NCBI RefSeq assembly: GCF_008831285.2
Contig: NC_045142.1
Coordinates: 3,975,501-4,039,500 of the forward strand
Direction: 5' to 3'
DNA: 64,000 nucleotides
Origin: Nymphaea colorata
Taxonomy: Eukaryota; Streptophyta; Magnoliopsida; Nymphaeales; Nymphaeaceae
A model generated the notes under the pieces. That model did not search any database and had not been told where the DNA came from. It saw nothing but the letters and a program-made list of their open reading frames with translations. Shown here piece by piece: positions 37,557 to 51,000 of the stretch; position 1 is the stretch's first letter; the number at the start of each line of letters is the position of its first letter. Position numbers and translations under genes: made by a program.

Positions 37557-38225
37557 GTGTCAAGTGATCGAGTACCGAGAATCCAGACCATGGGTGTTAA
37601 GTGTTTAGTTTCAAAAGTAGTCACCAAAATTATTATTTTGTATATAATGTGGATGAGGGCACGAATGCCAGTGAACTGTCTGAATCCAGTGAACACTTCA
37701 TTTAAACACCACGGTTGCGTCCATTATGATATATACAAGTCCCACAAGAATCATGTTTTGATGTTATCCTGTATAGTAACAGTTGTTGATAGCAATAGCT
37801 TAACATGCTGCAGCTTGATGTTCATGGCAATGAATGAACACAATAAGGACCTTGGCACTTGGCAATTTATTGTCATACTCTTCATCTCACCTGCTAATTT
37901 TCGAGTGGGGGTCATGTCCTTGTTGTCACAATTGCTAGATATGGTGATTTTCCATCCAACCATTATCTATGTCAGTGGTGCGAATGCTATAAAGGTGATA
38001 ATGACACTAATAGCGTGGGTGCTAAGGACAGTGACCGTTGATCACAATATAAAGTGGAGATCTAGGCATAAGTATGAATTGGTTGGCAGTATAGTCTTCT
38101 CTCAGTTCTCAAGTGAGAGCCACTGCTATTGGATAGTGCCAATGACTGGCAGTGATCAATATGGCTTGATCTACCCCCTTTCTCATTACCATTCACATAT
38201 CAGACTCACATGGGACTGCAAATAG
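37557..38225 (+). other. Unassigned 222-codon open frame
   Basis: This is an uninterrupted ATG-to-stop frame in moderately AT-rich DNA, starting MSSDRVPRIQTMGVKCLVSK. Its composition is rich in Ile, Val, Met and His, with no domain, signal or repeat that I recognise. It has no obvious splice partners. It could be a chance frame, a decayed transposon or a lineage-specific gene. I do not call it a gene. Confidence 0.2.
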
Positions 38226-41200
38226 GTGGAGATGCATAGTCGTTAGGACATAGCTTTGACATTCTTCTTTTGGTTTTTTGTGGATGTGAAGAATGCAATC
38301 AAATCCAAATTCTTATATATTTTGATTATTAAAACCATTTTCATCCTTACAATTAGGGGAGATGTAACACGTTCTGCCATCCTCCTTGCTGTACTATTCA
38401 TATTAGATGTGAACTAAATCGACATATTAGCTGATATTTTTGTGGTATTAGTTTTTAAAAACATGTTGTCATGAGAATCATCTTTGACATCATCATCATC
38501 ATCATCATTGTCCAACAGTAAGTATGGTCCTTACTCAGTCTTATCTATCTTTATTCTTTCTTTTTGGATGATGCTCTGTTTCGGTTGGCCCTGTCCTCTC
38601 AATTGTTTCAATCTTGTGGCAGAAGACAGTTTAGATATTAAATTCTAGGCATTGCTGTTGTTTTCACTAGGATTGGTGACATGTAGGAGGATGCTCATCA
38701 ATCAGCTTGTCTGCAATTTATTTCATCCCTCAGCTAAGACCATGGATAATTGCTGCCCAGCCCAGGTTAGCATTATAGGAGCTTTTGGACCACAAAAAAG
38801 AAGAAAGAACAATTATTTCAAACCGGTGACAAATCAAATGTGGTCCGGTCTGGATACAAGACTCTCAGTCGCTCAAGTGTTTCACCATCTCTCTCTCTCT
38901 GGTCCCCATGGTTGGTACTGGCTACATGCAAGAAATTGAATTAGTTAGAGTAGAACATCAATGATTATCCAGCCTAGACCTGATTCATTGACTTAATATA
39001 TAGACTTAGAGATAAGCACTGCCGGTAGTTAGCTACTGATTCAAGTTACATGTAAAACTTTCTTGCTTCATTTGTTTCTTTATAAATAAAAATGATGGTA
39101 GCAGATAGACCAAAGTGAAGAGACAGAAAGAGACTCTTATTCTTTATGAAATGGAAAGAATCAACTATGTAGGTAGTCGTGCAAAAATTGCAGAAGACTT
39201 CAAGCTCCAGGAAATGACAAGAAGCAAGGTTGGATACAGAATAGCCGTTTGAAAGTATATGATATCTTATAGGTCTCTTGATGTTTAGATTCCAAAAAGG
39301 GTTTTACCTGTGAACTCTCTTGAAGGACCTGGTAGTTGGTAGAGAGGCAGCTGCCTTTGCTAGCTGTTGTTGATCAGTATGTGTATTAGATGGACAAGGC
39401 ACTGGAATCAATTCCACCATCGAATGATCATCTGTAATTTCTTTAATCTATGCCTTCAATTTAGCACATTAGAAAAGATCTCCTTGGCCTCATCTTGCCC
39501 ATTGATAAAAAAAAAGGACTCAATAAAACAAGATAAAAAACAAAAGAACAGCGGATGAATTATGAATTCCAGTAAGAACCCGCAGACATTTCTTTGACAT
39601 CATGGCTGACAGGGTTCATATGTAGTTGGGAGAAAGGATAAATGAGCAGCTGCATTTACATCCAGATAGAACCAAAATCCTACCCATATTTAGAACTGTT
39701 GGAACAGTGGACTCAGCTTAGAGATTTGGACTGGTCATCAGCTCTTTCCCATCACCACTAAACATGTAAAAGTTTCTAGAATATAATATTCAGGTTGCCA
39801 TGCCTATAGCCCTTTACAACTGACTGAGAATCGAATCAAACAGCTATAAATTTGCCGTACCTCATCAGGTGACACAAATAGCAAGTATCATCATGATCAT
39901 CACCTATGTTGATTAAAATTCAAATATGCATGCTTTAGCTGCACAAAGGACTCCTTGGTAAGGACTTAGTACTGCTTACTGCTTAGTACTATCTGCACTT
40001 CTGGTACTAGTCAGTAATCCTGTATTGCTAAAGCAGATCTATGTGTTCAACCAATTTAAACAGGGTGTCTGATAGAATACATTCTAATCTTCCAAATCCA
40101 TGAGATCATGACAAGCTGTTCTGGTGATACTAAATATCATAAAGTACAGAAAAAATTGATCCAAGAAGATGCAAGCACACAGACGGTTTCACAGTCAATC
40201 AACAAAGGCACAGCAGTTTCATTCAGATTCGCCTGAAGGATGACAACATAGAGATTGCTGGCAAATTTATGTGAAATAGTCACCTCAAGCGAAGAAATTA
40301 AGCCATTGCATAGCGGCAACACTCCTGCACTCCTGTTCCAAGAAAGACACTGAAGGCCAAATTTTAAGGCCATTTCGGCCATTTGTGTAAAGTCTAAATT
40401 TACCTCTTCCTATCACCTTTGAAACGCAAGCGCAGTACATTTTCAGATTGCAACATCATGATTAATTAATTAAAATCTACAACCGGATGGGGAAAGATAA
40501 GGGGAAGGGGGTTGGAGACAGCAGCGAAATAGAAAAATAAGATAAGTGGTGTGACCACAAATTAGTGTCCTACACGTCACATTGCCATGTCTCTCTGTCA
40601 ACTCTTTCCCCACACACCTTCAAGCAAAATTTGCTCTTGTCATCCGTACGTCTCTTTGATTCTCTTGAGCCACAGATCTAACGGCCGGTGTTGTCATGGC
40701 GGCACTTTGGTCTTTTATTAAATGAAATGCCACCCATTACATAGTGCCAAGCAGCATTGAAATAAAAACATGGCAGCCAATATTATACATTATCTTACTA
40801 TGAATAGTATATTACCCAAATGGGTAGTTAAGGGATTACTTTTCCTAATTATATTATACAAATACTAGTTTACAGTAAATGTCATCATCATACCAAAACA
40901 GGAACATGGCTAATGGCTTACTAAAATTTTCTTATGGCAAAAAGTAGCGTGTCTTATTTGGTATTTCTTAATGTGCATAATGCAATTTCTAATGAGATTT
41001 GACCCAAAAGACTCGCGCCAAAGCAACCGAGACATTGCAGCAATTTGTCAAACCTTTTGACTGTTTTTGAAAGGCTAAGAACATCAGTTTCAAATAACGG
41101 ATTTTTCATTCTTTATTTGTTTTCGAAATTTGCTGTTTTCCCCTCAGAAATCCCAGCGTGAAAAGCAGACAACAGAGACAGCTCTAGCATTACAAAGGCG

Positions 41201-41663
41201 GTTCTGTTCTTTCTGCGGTACCAACTACTTTGCATGGTCCATGTGGCAGATCTAGCAACTTTCGGACTTCAAAGTTGGTGGTACCTTTCAGAAACGAAGA
41301 AGGTCAAACCAGATTTGAGGTTTTGCTACTATAAGGAGAGAAAGAAGATAATAGATTGAATGGGTAATTTCTCGATAAGCAGCACTTATTCAATTTGCAG
41401 ATCATCCCAAACTCTTCTTCACAGGTTCAGCAGATAATCCCATGAAATAACTACCATGGCACTTCAAAAATAGGAATCACAAATGTGTCTCCGCGGAAAA
41501 TATCCACAAATCCAGCCAATTCTTGTCTTGCCTCTAAAAAGAGAAGAACAAAAACTAATTGGCAGAGAGAAGTCTTTGCCTTTTTCCAGCAACCTTTTAC
41601 TACTCAACAATCATAAGCATTTGATACTGTATATTACTCCCACTAGCAGAATAACAGAACAAT

Positions 41664-41676
41664 ATATATATAAAGA
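41664..41676 (+). promoter_or_regulatory. Possible TATA box of the MYB gene
   Basis: ATATATATAAAG lies about 200-280 bp upstream of the candidate MYB start codons, and is followed by a short (GAAA)n. The position is plausible for a TATA box with a leader of roughly 170-250 bases. It is also simple-sequence DNA, so the call is weak. Confidence 0.35.
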
Positions 41677-41948
41677 AAGAAAGAAAGAAAGAGGGTAACA
41701 AAGTAATTTCGACCTTACAGTCAACACTAACTCCAAAGCTTAGACTCCTGAAACAGTGAGACAGAAAAGGGGAAGATGGCAGCCATTTTAAAAAGGAATT
41801 AAAAAGGAAAAACATATGTGGTGGGTGTGTTAATTTGAACAAGAACCTGGTGGGCATCTGAAAACCCATGGAAGCTCTATTAATACGAGGAGATGGAGGG
41901 AGCAGCAAGTGGGTTGTGGCTGGCTGTAGGCGTATGAAGGGAGGGAGG

Positions 41949-43437
41949 ATGGTGGAGGTGGTGCATGAGGAGGCTCAAACTCGCAAGGGTCCATGGACGG
42001 AGCAGGAGGACCTGCAGCTGGTTGGCTTCGTGGGGCTGTTTGGAGAGAGGCGCTGGGATTTCATAGCAAAAGTATCAGGTTTGAGGGGAGGAGGGGTGAC
42101 TTCACTGCTATATAGGTAGCCTTAGATTTGGAGATGTCATGGTGATGTGGGGAGGAGGTTCAGGGCCTTAACCCCATCTTCATTTTTTTGTATTTGTAGG
42201 TCTCAACAGGACAGGCAAGAGCTGCAGGCTACGCTGGGTCAACTACCTAAGGCCTGACCTCAAGCATGGGAGAATGACCCCTCAGGAGGAAAGCCTGGTT
42301 CTTGAACTCCACGCTCGTTGGGGCAACAGGTATTGATCATAATTTACCATCTCCTTTCTTGTTTTGCCCCAGAGGGGAAAGACCGCTAGCGGTTTATGAG
42401 AAAGAGGTGCACCCTGGTTGTATTGTCAAAGGTAAGTGAATAAGATGAATCAGAATCGGCTCAATGTCAGCTCGAGCTTGCCTCGCTGTTGGTGTCGAGA
42501 ATATATATTATAAAACTAAATCTCTATGTCTAAATCCAAATAAAACCTGAGAACCCAGCTTATCTATGATGAATGGGTCATTTTTAATGAACGGGAGATA
42601 GACTCAGTTACCTAAATTGTTTTGCTGCTAAATCTAATTTCTGTGTACACGTAAAGGCAAACAACTTACATTCACAGGCCGCTTGGTTTTAATGCCAAGG
42701 AGTTTACGTTCTAATAGATCCCTTAGAAGCTGACGAGCTCGAAGCAATTTGCGATGTAATTATCTGGTTCTAGAACCAAGTTCGATATGCAACGAGAGTT
42801 GCAGGTAGTCATGTTTATGCAGGATTCAGCGTGTAGTATTCTCCATGCATGGCCAATATACTGAATCTATGGTCAATGATCATTCATAACCTCACCCTTT
42901 CCCTGTCATGGTTTGTGTTTCTCTTGTTAAGGAACAGTAGTGAACAAAATTGGTTGCAGGTGGTCACGAATTGCTCGGAAATTGCCAGGCCGCACAGATA
43001 ATGAGATCAAGAACTACTGGAGAACACATATGAGGAAGAAGGCTCAGGAACGTAGTTTAAGCGAGAATTCATCTTTACTCTCATCACCATGCTCGTATTC
43101 GACTTCGTTGTCGTCGGATCCGCAGCCAGCGAGGTCCATGGTAGAAGGTGAGCCCCCCGTCCTGGAGAAGTCAGCAGGAGTAATGGGTTCCTGCGAGATG
43201 AGCCAAAGAGGCGTTGCATGTGAAGAGACAGCAGAGGCCAGCAGCGGGCCGGGCTTCATGGAACAGATGTGGAAGGAAATCGCGGCTTCGGAGACGCTCG
43301 TCTTCCCGGTATACGAGAGTGAGGGTGGAAGCGCGCTTCCCTGCAACTCAATGGCTTCTCCACTGTGGGAGTACTCGTGCGATTCACTGTGGAAGATGGA
43401 TGAAGAAGAATTCTCTGTTGGGGACCATTTTCTCTAA
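41949..43437 (+). CDS. R2R3-MYB transcription factor, MYB48/MYB59 type
   Basis: The two MYB repeats bind DNA. In Arabidopsis, MYB48 and MYB59 act in growth, ion and stress responses, and their transcripts are alternatively spliced. Exons are 41949-42078, 42200-42329 and 42960-43437, with matching phases, giving 245 aa from the third in-frame ATG. R2 contains [34 protein letters not shown] and [12 protein letters not shown]3 contains [39 protein letters not shown] and [10 protein letters not shown]. The [12 protein letters not shown] and THMRKKAQE signatures are typical of this subgroup. Exon 2 is 130 bp, the usual size for R2R3-MYB genes. In-frame ATGs at 41868 and 41934 would extend the N-terminus by 27 or 5 residues. 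The one at 41949 ([14 protein letters not shown]) best matches family starts. The C-terminal half is Ser- and acid-rich and ends [15 protein letters not shown]. Confidence 0.9.
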
Positions 43438-43904
43438 TGCTGATCATCATGGAATGTGTTGGTAGACTTCAAGGTGGCTTACTTCTGGATACCAACTATA
43501 ATGTACCCCAATCTTGGCAGCCATGACATCTGGCAGTCATCCATGGCTTTCTTCTTTTCTTATCTTTTTCCTTTTGTCAAATGTGTGTGTTCTTCTTTTC
43601 TTTTGTGTAGACCATCTTTAGCCAGGAAATGTGAGTGCTACTTGCTTAGTCTGTCCATGTCTGTCCATATGTACCAACATATTTCTTTCATCAATTTCAA
43701 ATGGATATAAAGTGTGCCAACCACCTACTCAACTAAAGAATGCTTAGGCCAGAAAAAGATATCAAACAGCCATGCTTTTAGTGGGGCGGGAATCTTCTGT
43801 AGATTTAGATGCGGGGCTTGCTTAGAGAGGAGGAACGCTTATCATTATTCCTTGCTTTTTGGAACACACATGGTACATGCGCAGAAGGTCGATCCCCTAG
43901 TTAG

Positions 43905-43947
43905 ACTCTCTCTCTCTTTTTATATATATATATGTGTGTGTGTGTGT
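43905..43947 (+). repeat. Compound (CT)n-(AT)n-(GT)n microsatellite
   Basis: CT units at 43905-43917, a T run, AT units to about 43933, then GT units to 43947. It lies about 470 bp after the MYB stop codon. Confidence 0.9.
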
Positions 43948-44172
43948 TGGAGGCACCAGCAGAAGTGCATATAAAGATTGAAGGCAATTATTGGTATTTG
44001 AACTTCAGCATTTCTAGGTATTGATTATATATAAAGCCACTAAAGGATTCGTCAGTTACAATTTTAGAGGATTTAACAGCAACTACTCACAATTTTTCAC
44101 CAGACATGTCAAATCTTTCAATTACTTTCGCATAAATAATATGAATATCTGAAACCCATCCAGTTAAGCCTT

Positions 44173-44173
<1 letters not shown>

Positions 44174-44206
<33 letters not shown>

Positions 44207-44225
44207 ATATATATATATATATATA
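44174..44225 (+). repeat. Compound (CT)n(AT)n microsatellite
   Basis: A (CT)n tract at 44174-44204 passes through TTT into (AT)n ending at 44225. Confidence 0.93.
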
Positions 44226-46043
44226 AAACTGAATGGTGATTGGTGATTCTGATTATCAGAAAACTGTCGAGTTTAATCGTGGTTACTCGTTTAACCGTTG
44301 GAAACTGCCCCTGCACCAACTATGCAATGACACATTAGTATAGAAACATTTAAGGATCTTTGAATTAAGCAAACAATATTGAAATTAGTAACACCATGGT
44401 TGATTGATTGAACGCAACAATGCAGAGACGAGCAACAACTGATATGTAGAGAGAGAACGAGAGGAGATTGGCCCTTTCTTTGGCACCATAAAAGTATCGA
44501 CTAATTAGGTGAGAGGTAAATGCATATGAGGCCAATAAGAACTGTTTCGATAGCTTGTGGATAGGAGTAGCAATGAGGACCATAGCATAATGGGGGACAC
44601 TCCGAAGAAGTTGAAGCCCCTACCCCTTTCCCATGCCCTGGGGTCTAGGCCTGCTTCGGAACCTCAGTGGGGTGGTATATTTGTCAATTAAAGTGACGTG
44701 TGTCCACTGTTTATAGTTCTTAGAAGTAGCAGCCACAAGAATCTAACTAATAACTAAACTTTCACTGGCCCTCTGACCAGCTACACTACGCCCCTTCGGG
44801 CATAACCATATCATAAGAGAAATGAAAAAAGTAATGCAAAACGAAATATAGACATGGATCGTATAGTTTCACTGCTGAATAGATATGCTGCAGACGTTGT
44901 TACTGAAGATAGATTCTTTCTGTCTAAATCAATTTTTGCTTCCTAAAATGGATTGCTTTTCGAACAGAGGTTTAGGTACAGGCTTAACTTAGATATATGT
45001 CACAAGAGAATAAAAAACTATGGAGAGCATCTAGTTGTAGGACAAGCAAGGAATACATACGCCTTTTTTGCTCCTTAAAATTTAGACTGAAATTTTGCTT
45101 TGGGCCAGACTGACTGAAGCAAAACAAAACAACATAGCCACACTTCTAACCTTTCATGATGTATTAATTTTACAAAGTTTGGAAAAAGCTATAGGGAAAA
45201 CTGAAGCAGGCCATCTAAGTTTTTAGGCAATTCTCAGAAACATACCCTTTTTCTTGAAACTCTTAAGGAATTATGAATAAGCTTTGGAATTTAAAAAAAA
45301 CGAGAACACATGGAAACGTTCGTATATTTACGAGAAGATGCCCCGTAATAGTCAAGTCATTTGACATTCCCTGACCGCAACCTCGCTTGGGAAACTTGTC
45401 AATGAAAGTCTGTTTCTTAAGAAGGAAATGTAATTTCACAAAACTTAGGCATGTTTCTCGATGTTTGTTAAGAAATGGGCATGGTTTTGGATGCTTATGG
45501 AAAAAAATATTTTTCAAAAAATAATAATTTGTTAGAACTGTATCTTCCTTCAACCTATTAATTCTACAAATCAGACAGAGAGCAAACGCTAGCTAATAGT
45601 TCGCAATTTGAAATGTCACGACGGCGACTCATTTACTTGTCAGACTAACATCAACAGGACCAATGGAGATATCGGGACGTACGTGGTCCTTCGTTGCAAA
45701 TTCTGATCTGATTTCAGTTTCTCTCGCCGGTGAGAGTGAGTCGTGCCCACAACATATTTTAAAAAAAAAGGAGTTAGAGATATTTTGAAAATTATTTTTA
45801 AAAAATGTTCTTTTTAATCTTTTAACTATTTTTTCAGTTTTTTTGTCCCTACAAAAAAAAATTCTTTTTTTTCATAATTAGGAGCATTTTCATCATTAAC
45901 CATACTAGCCCAATACAATATCCATAACCCGCTTCACCCACAACCGAGCAGTCAATCCCCTCGTTGGCACATGCTCATCACTGCAAACTCTAATCAGATC
46001 TCAATTTCTCCCAACTCTCACTATCGACCACAACCAGACTGGT

Positions 46044-46045
<2 letters not shown>

Positions 46046-46110
<65 letters not shown>
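46046..46110 (+). repeat. Compound (CT)n(AT)n microsatellite
   Basis: CT units run from 46046 to about 46092, then AT units to 46110, followed by CACACAC. Confidence 0.95.
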
Positions 46111-46186
46111 CACACACCGAACCTTAGGTGCAAGACCCATTGAAAATATAAAAGAAAATATAATATTCTAATAATCTAGCATTAAC

Positions 46187-46301
<115 letters not shown>

Positions 46302-47329
46302 GTGTCAAAACTACTTATGCAGAGGCATTTTAATTTGGAGGAGAAACAATGGGAAACTAAAGTGGACCTGCACTTAGGAATGAAAGGCCAAGGCAATTCT
46401 AGAACTATTTAACAAACTTCTTGAGAAGACGAAACTTCCACCTGGTATTCCCATTTAGAGAAAACAGCAGAAACTAGTCAAGGAAGTTTCACAGAACCGT
46501 GAACGCTGACGAGCTATGGCACTCGCAACAAGCTTAAATCACTTTCAGTACCTCTGCTGGATTAAAGATATATGGCAGCAGACAAAAACTAAGGAAAGCT
46601 CGCTCATGTGGAGAAAGATGGTGTGATGGAAAGGAGACTACAAGGTAGATCATGAGAAGAAAAAAGTTGAACACTTACGAATGCTTCCAGTGCAATAACG
46701 TGCTCCAACATGGAGTCGTCTGTTTTACTCGGTGATTCAAAGAGCAATGACGGAGTGGCACGGTTTACTTGGTTCAAGCGTTGTAAACAAGACGCACCCG
46801 AGGTGGTCCATGGCCAAGCTAGAAATGGTCCATGGTACCCAGATGGTCCGACCTGCATTACAGTTTAATCCAGAATATTTAACAAAGAAACTCGAGTTTT
46901 TACGCCATTATGTGTGGCTCCAATCAAGCACTACACATATGATCGTACCAAACGACAAGGTACCATTTCACAAATTCTTTAATAACATTACAGAACATCT
47001 ACAGCTTAGGAATGATAAATAGGAAAGGGTGCACATAAAGCTAAGGTAAGTTAGACTATAAAATTGGAAAGTAACACCAAGTTAACAGCATGAGGGCCCT
47101 CAAACGTCCACTTTCAGTACAATGAGTACCTGAATCCAAGAACTCAAGCATTTCCCTAGAGCAAGTTTATAAGAAGGAAAATGGCCTAGCACTGGGATAT
47201 CTCTCATGGTTAATGGAGCTGAAAAGTAGGACTATGCAGCCTGAGCAAGACAAAGGTGATCTGAAGCACCAAGTCATATAAATGATGAAATTTCACGTAT
47301 ATGAGATTTTAAGAAGTTCCATCAACTGA

Positions 47330-47931
47330 TCAAAGAACAACCGACCCATAAAATGCAACTTCCGCAGGCCCAGTCATATAAATATGATTGTCATCCTCTC
47401 TCCATTCTATCTCCAGTGGACCACCAGGCAATTCTACTATGCATTCCTGTTACACGCTGAAGATTAGACACAACTACTGACTGCAATGTATATAACAGAA
47501 ACCTGCATATTTAAAAGTTTTTTTTATCTTACTCTTTCAGAGAGGCCCAATAGGACTCCTGCAACTACAACAGCACAAGCTCCAGTCCCACATGCAAGAG
47601 TTGCGCCTGCAAGTAAAATTGAGTTATCATGTCGCCAGAATTTGACAAAACTTTATTTGGGCATCTTAAGACTTCAGCCATGGGAATCCCCTCCCTCCAG
47701 AACCGTCAATTTAATATATTGGATGGTCCAAATCTAAAACGCTTAATTGCAAACACTTACAATATAAAATAATCCGACTAGATTTTCTGATGGTCCAAAA
47801 TTTAAAAAGATGGAGGGAAAGGGAAGCGGGAAGAAAGGATGGAGAGAGAGAGAAAGAGTGCCAGGGCTGTTTGATTATAAATGGGATGGCCCTGGGCGGA
47901 GCAGATTCCCACAGCTAAAGTCTGGCTGTGC

Positions 47932-48027
<96 letters not shown>

Positions 48028-51000
48028 TGTCCAGTGTCTTTTGGCATCTTATAAAGTCTGATCTACAAATTGGAATTTTTCTGTTGTATCACTACTTGAC
48101 AGCCTGCTAGGCCTGCTGCACTTATTCTAGGACAAGGTAAAGCAATTATTCGCAGGGGGTATATATTCTGAAGATTCTCCAATAAAGTCTCGCTTGGTTT
48201 CTGAAGAAGTTCTTCCTCAAAATTAATTTATCCTCTCCTTCAGATGCATCCTACCAAACCCTTCTCAAGAAGGGAAAAAAATGAAGAATCTGATTGCCAT
48301 GGGCCTTACTAAATTGCACTTCAGAGAATACAAATAGGCAAGCCTAACCATAACAACAAAGTCACTGCCATAAATTGCATGGACTGCGTAGACAAAGTCA
48401 ATATTTCCATTTAAAAGATAAACCACAAGGATGAATTGATTGAGTGGCTAATGAAAAGAAAATGGACTTTTGGATGGATTAATATAGAATAGCATACCAG
48501 CACCACGCTCCCACACACGCATCTTCAGGTGTTTCCGGGACAGAATTTGAACAAATTCTGCAATATCAAATAACAAAATCAAGTGAGCATAAGAACCTTT
48601 TCCTACATGAGTTTATAACGTCAAATTACCAAGACAATTGGTACTGAAACCATTATTTGTCCTCAATATCAAAGATGATCCCATGGGTTCTGTCCATTAT
48701 TAATATGAATTGCATAGAAATGTAACCACCCAGAGCATTCAAGTTCTCATGCCTGTCATATTTACATATGCCATCTTTTCTATTTGTCAAGAGAATATTA
48801 CCTTTTTATAATCATCTCTTTACCAAAATACATGTTTGGTTGCTTTTCTTGTGCCAACAACTATTCCACCAAAACTTGCCTCACTTCTCTCATTCACATA
48901 TACACAAAGTCATCCAAGTGACTTCAGCTTTTCTTAAAAAGGAAGTAAAATTTTACATGGCTTCTTTGTTCTGACCATTGCATAGCTCAAGCCCTGATGG
49001 CCATGGATAACAATGTGTGCCAACTCCTGTTGTCTGGAGCCACATCTGGTTGTCATTCATCAAGTGTGTCATGCTGAAAAATGGCCTACATGCATGCTTT
49101 ATCTTATTGCAAAACAGTAGGAAACCTTTTACTTAAATCAGAAAGTCCTTAACATGGTACCACAATATATCAAAGTGGTGTTAATGTTTTCCAACATTGC
49201 GCTACAGTGTTGGCCACCTTGTCCACTAGAGTCTAGACCACCACTAATGAAGAAAGTCTCTATTCACGGGGAATGTTAAAGTCACAGTAAACCAATTTCC
49301 AGGGAAAAGATGGATAAGATTTAGTCACTGACTAAATTAAGCTTTTTCCCATGCACTATACCAACATATAACTGAGGCCACTGTTACCATGAAGAACACT
49401 CAAATTAGCACTTTAAGAGTCTATTTGGAAGCAAAACAAATAAAATAATGGAAAATACATGATTGAACTCCATGACAACAAAAGTATGACCTATGTCATA
49501 TGGGTGCTTCTAAGTAGCTGATGCACCCATGTCGCACCCGTGTCGACGCTGGTGCTGGTGCTTCTCCAACACTGGACATTCGGTTTGGTCAACTGAACAG
49601 GGCCAAAACTGACCATTTTAAATATGCACCTAACTAAACTATATCTAATATAAAAAGATTATTTCTAAATATGGATAAATAAGGCTACTTAGCAGTTAAA
49701 TAATTATGTAACAAATGATTTCTATGAATATATATACACAAGTATATGTACATCCTTGCCGTGTCCGCACCCGCACCCATGTGACATAGATTATGACTAG
49801 CACAAACTAACCTGTGTTTGTTCGTGCAGGAAACATTTCATGGTGCTCAAACTTTGGACCTATATCTTCCAACTTCAAGTCATCAACCAGCAATGCCTGT
49901 TCAAAAATTTGATAAAAAGCATATACAAAACATTATTACCTATAGAAAGGGGGAAAAACTGTCATTTTATTTTTTTTGAAGATCTTTTAGATATCCAGTA
50001 CATGTGAAACTCGATCCAGTAAACTAGCTGAATATTTCCCTTCAATCAACTAAAAGCAAGAACTTTTCTAATTCACAATTTAATAGCAGTATGAGAAAAA
50101 ATAAGAAACCAAGATTGCAGAAATGAGAAATCACAAAGGTTGCAGAAATGGGCAATAAAATATTCACAGGTGTACATATCAAATTATCAGGAAAACTCCC
50201 GCTGGTGAGCCCCCAATATTATTCACTCACTTCAAGCAAGAAACTATCAGGTAACTCCTCCATTGCTCATTTCAACAAAAAATTATCAAGAATACATTTT
50301 TAGACATACCTGAGATTGGTTTGTGCCAAATGTTACACAATGAGGATTCCCCATGCTTACACACGTAACTTTCCATGTATTTCCATCAACAACCAATTCA
50401 GCATTGACCACAGCCTCATCCCCACCACCTGGCAATTTGGTGGGAATGCTTGATGCTTGGAGCACTGGCTGACCCATATCAACATTTACCTATAAACACA
50501 CCACAAGATGGGTAGACTTCAGAGAAGTTCCAAATTTCCTATCCTAAGCACTAGAAATATAACAACAATCAGGCCTCAATCAACATGCTAGAATTGGAGA
50601 ACATTATGAAATCCTAAAAGTGTTCCTTAAGAAGAAGAAAAATGTGATATACATGTCCCTAAATTTGACAGCTTTACTATAATACCTGAGAAGCCTCACT
50701 GTTTAAAGCCCGTCAACAATATTTGTGACTATACTTTGAACTTCCTGCTTAAACTCAACTCTCCAATCTCTACAAGGTCAAATTTGTGGAAACGAATGCC
50801 AATAACTCCTACACTGAGCACATGGTATGCATGGTCTGCAGCTTGCAAGGCAGATTCTCTGATCTATACTTGCCAAAACAAATATTGATTCCATTACATT
50901 GCAGAAGACTGCTACACTAGTGGTTTACAAGGATAGGGGTGCGACAAGCTGACAGGGAGGTCGCGATTCAACCCAGATAACCAAGGGACAGGATCATGAG

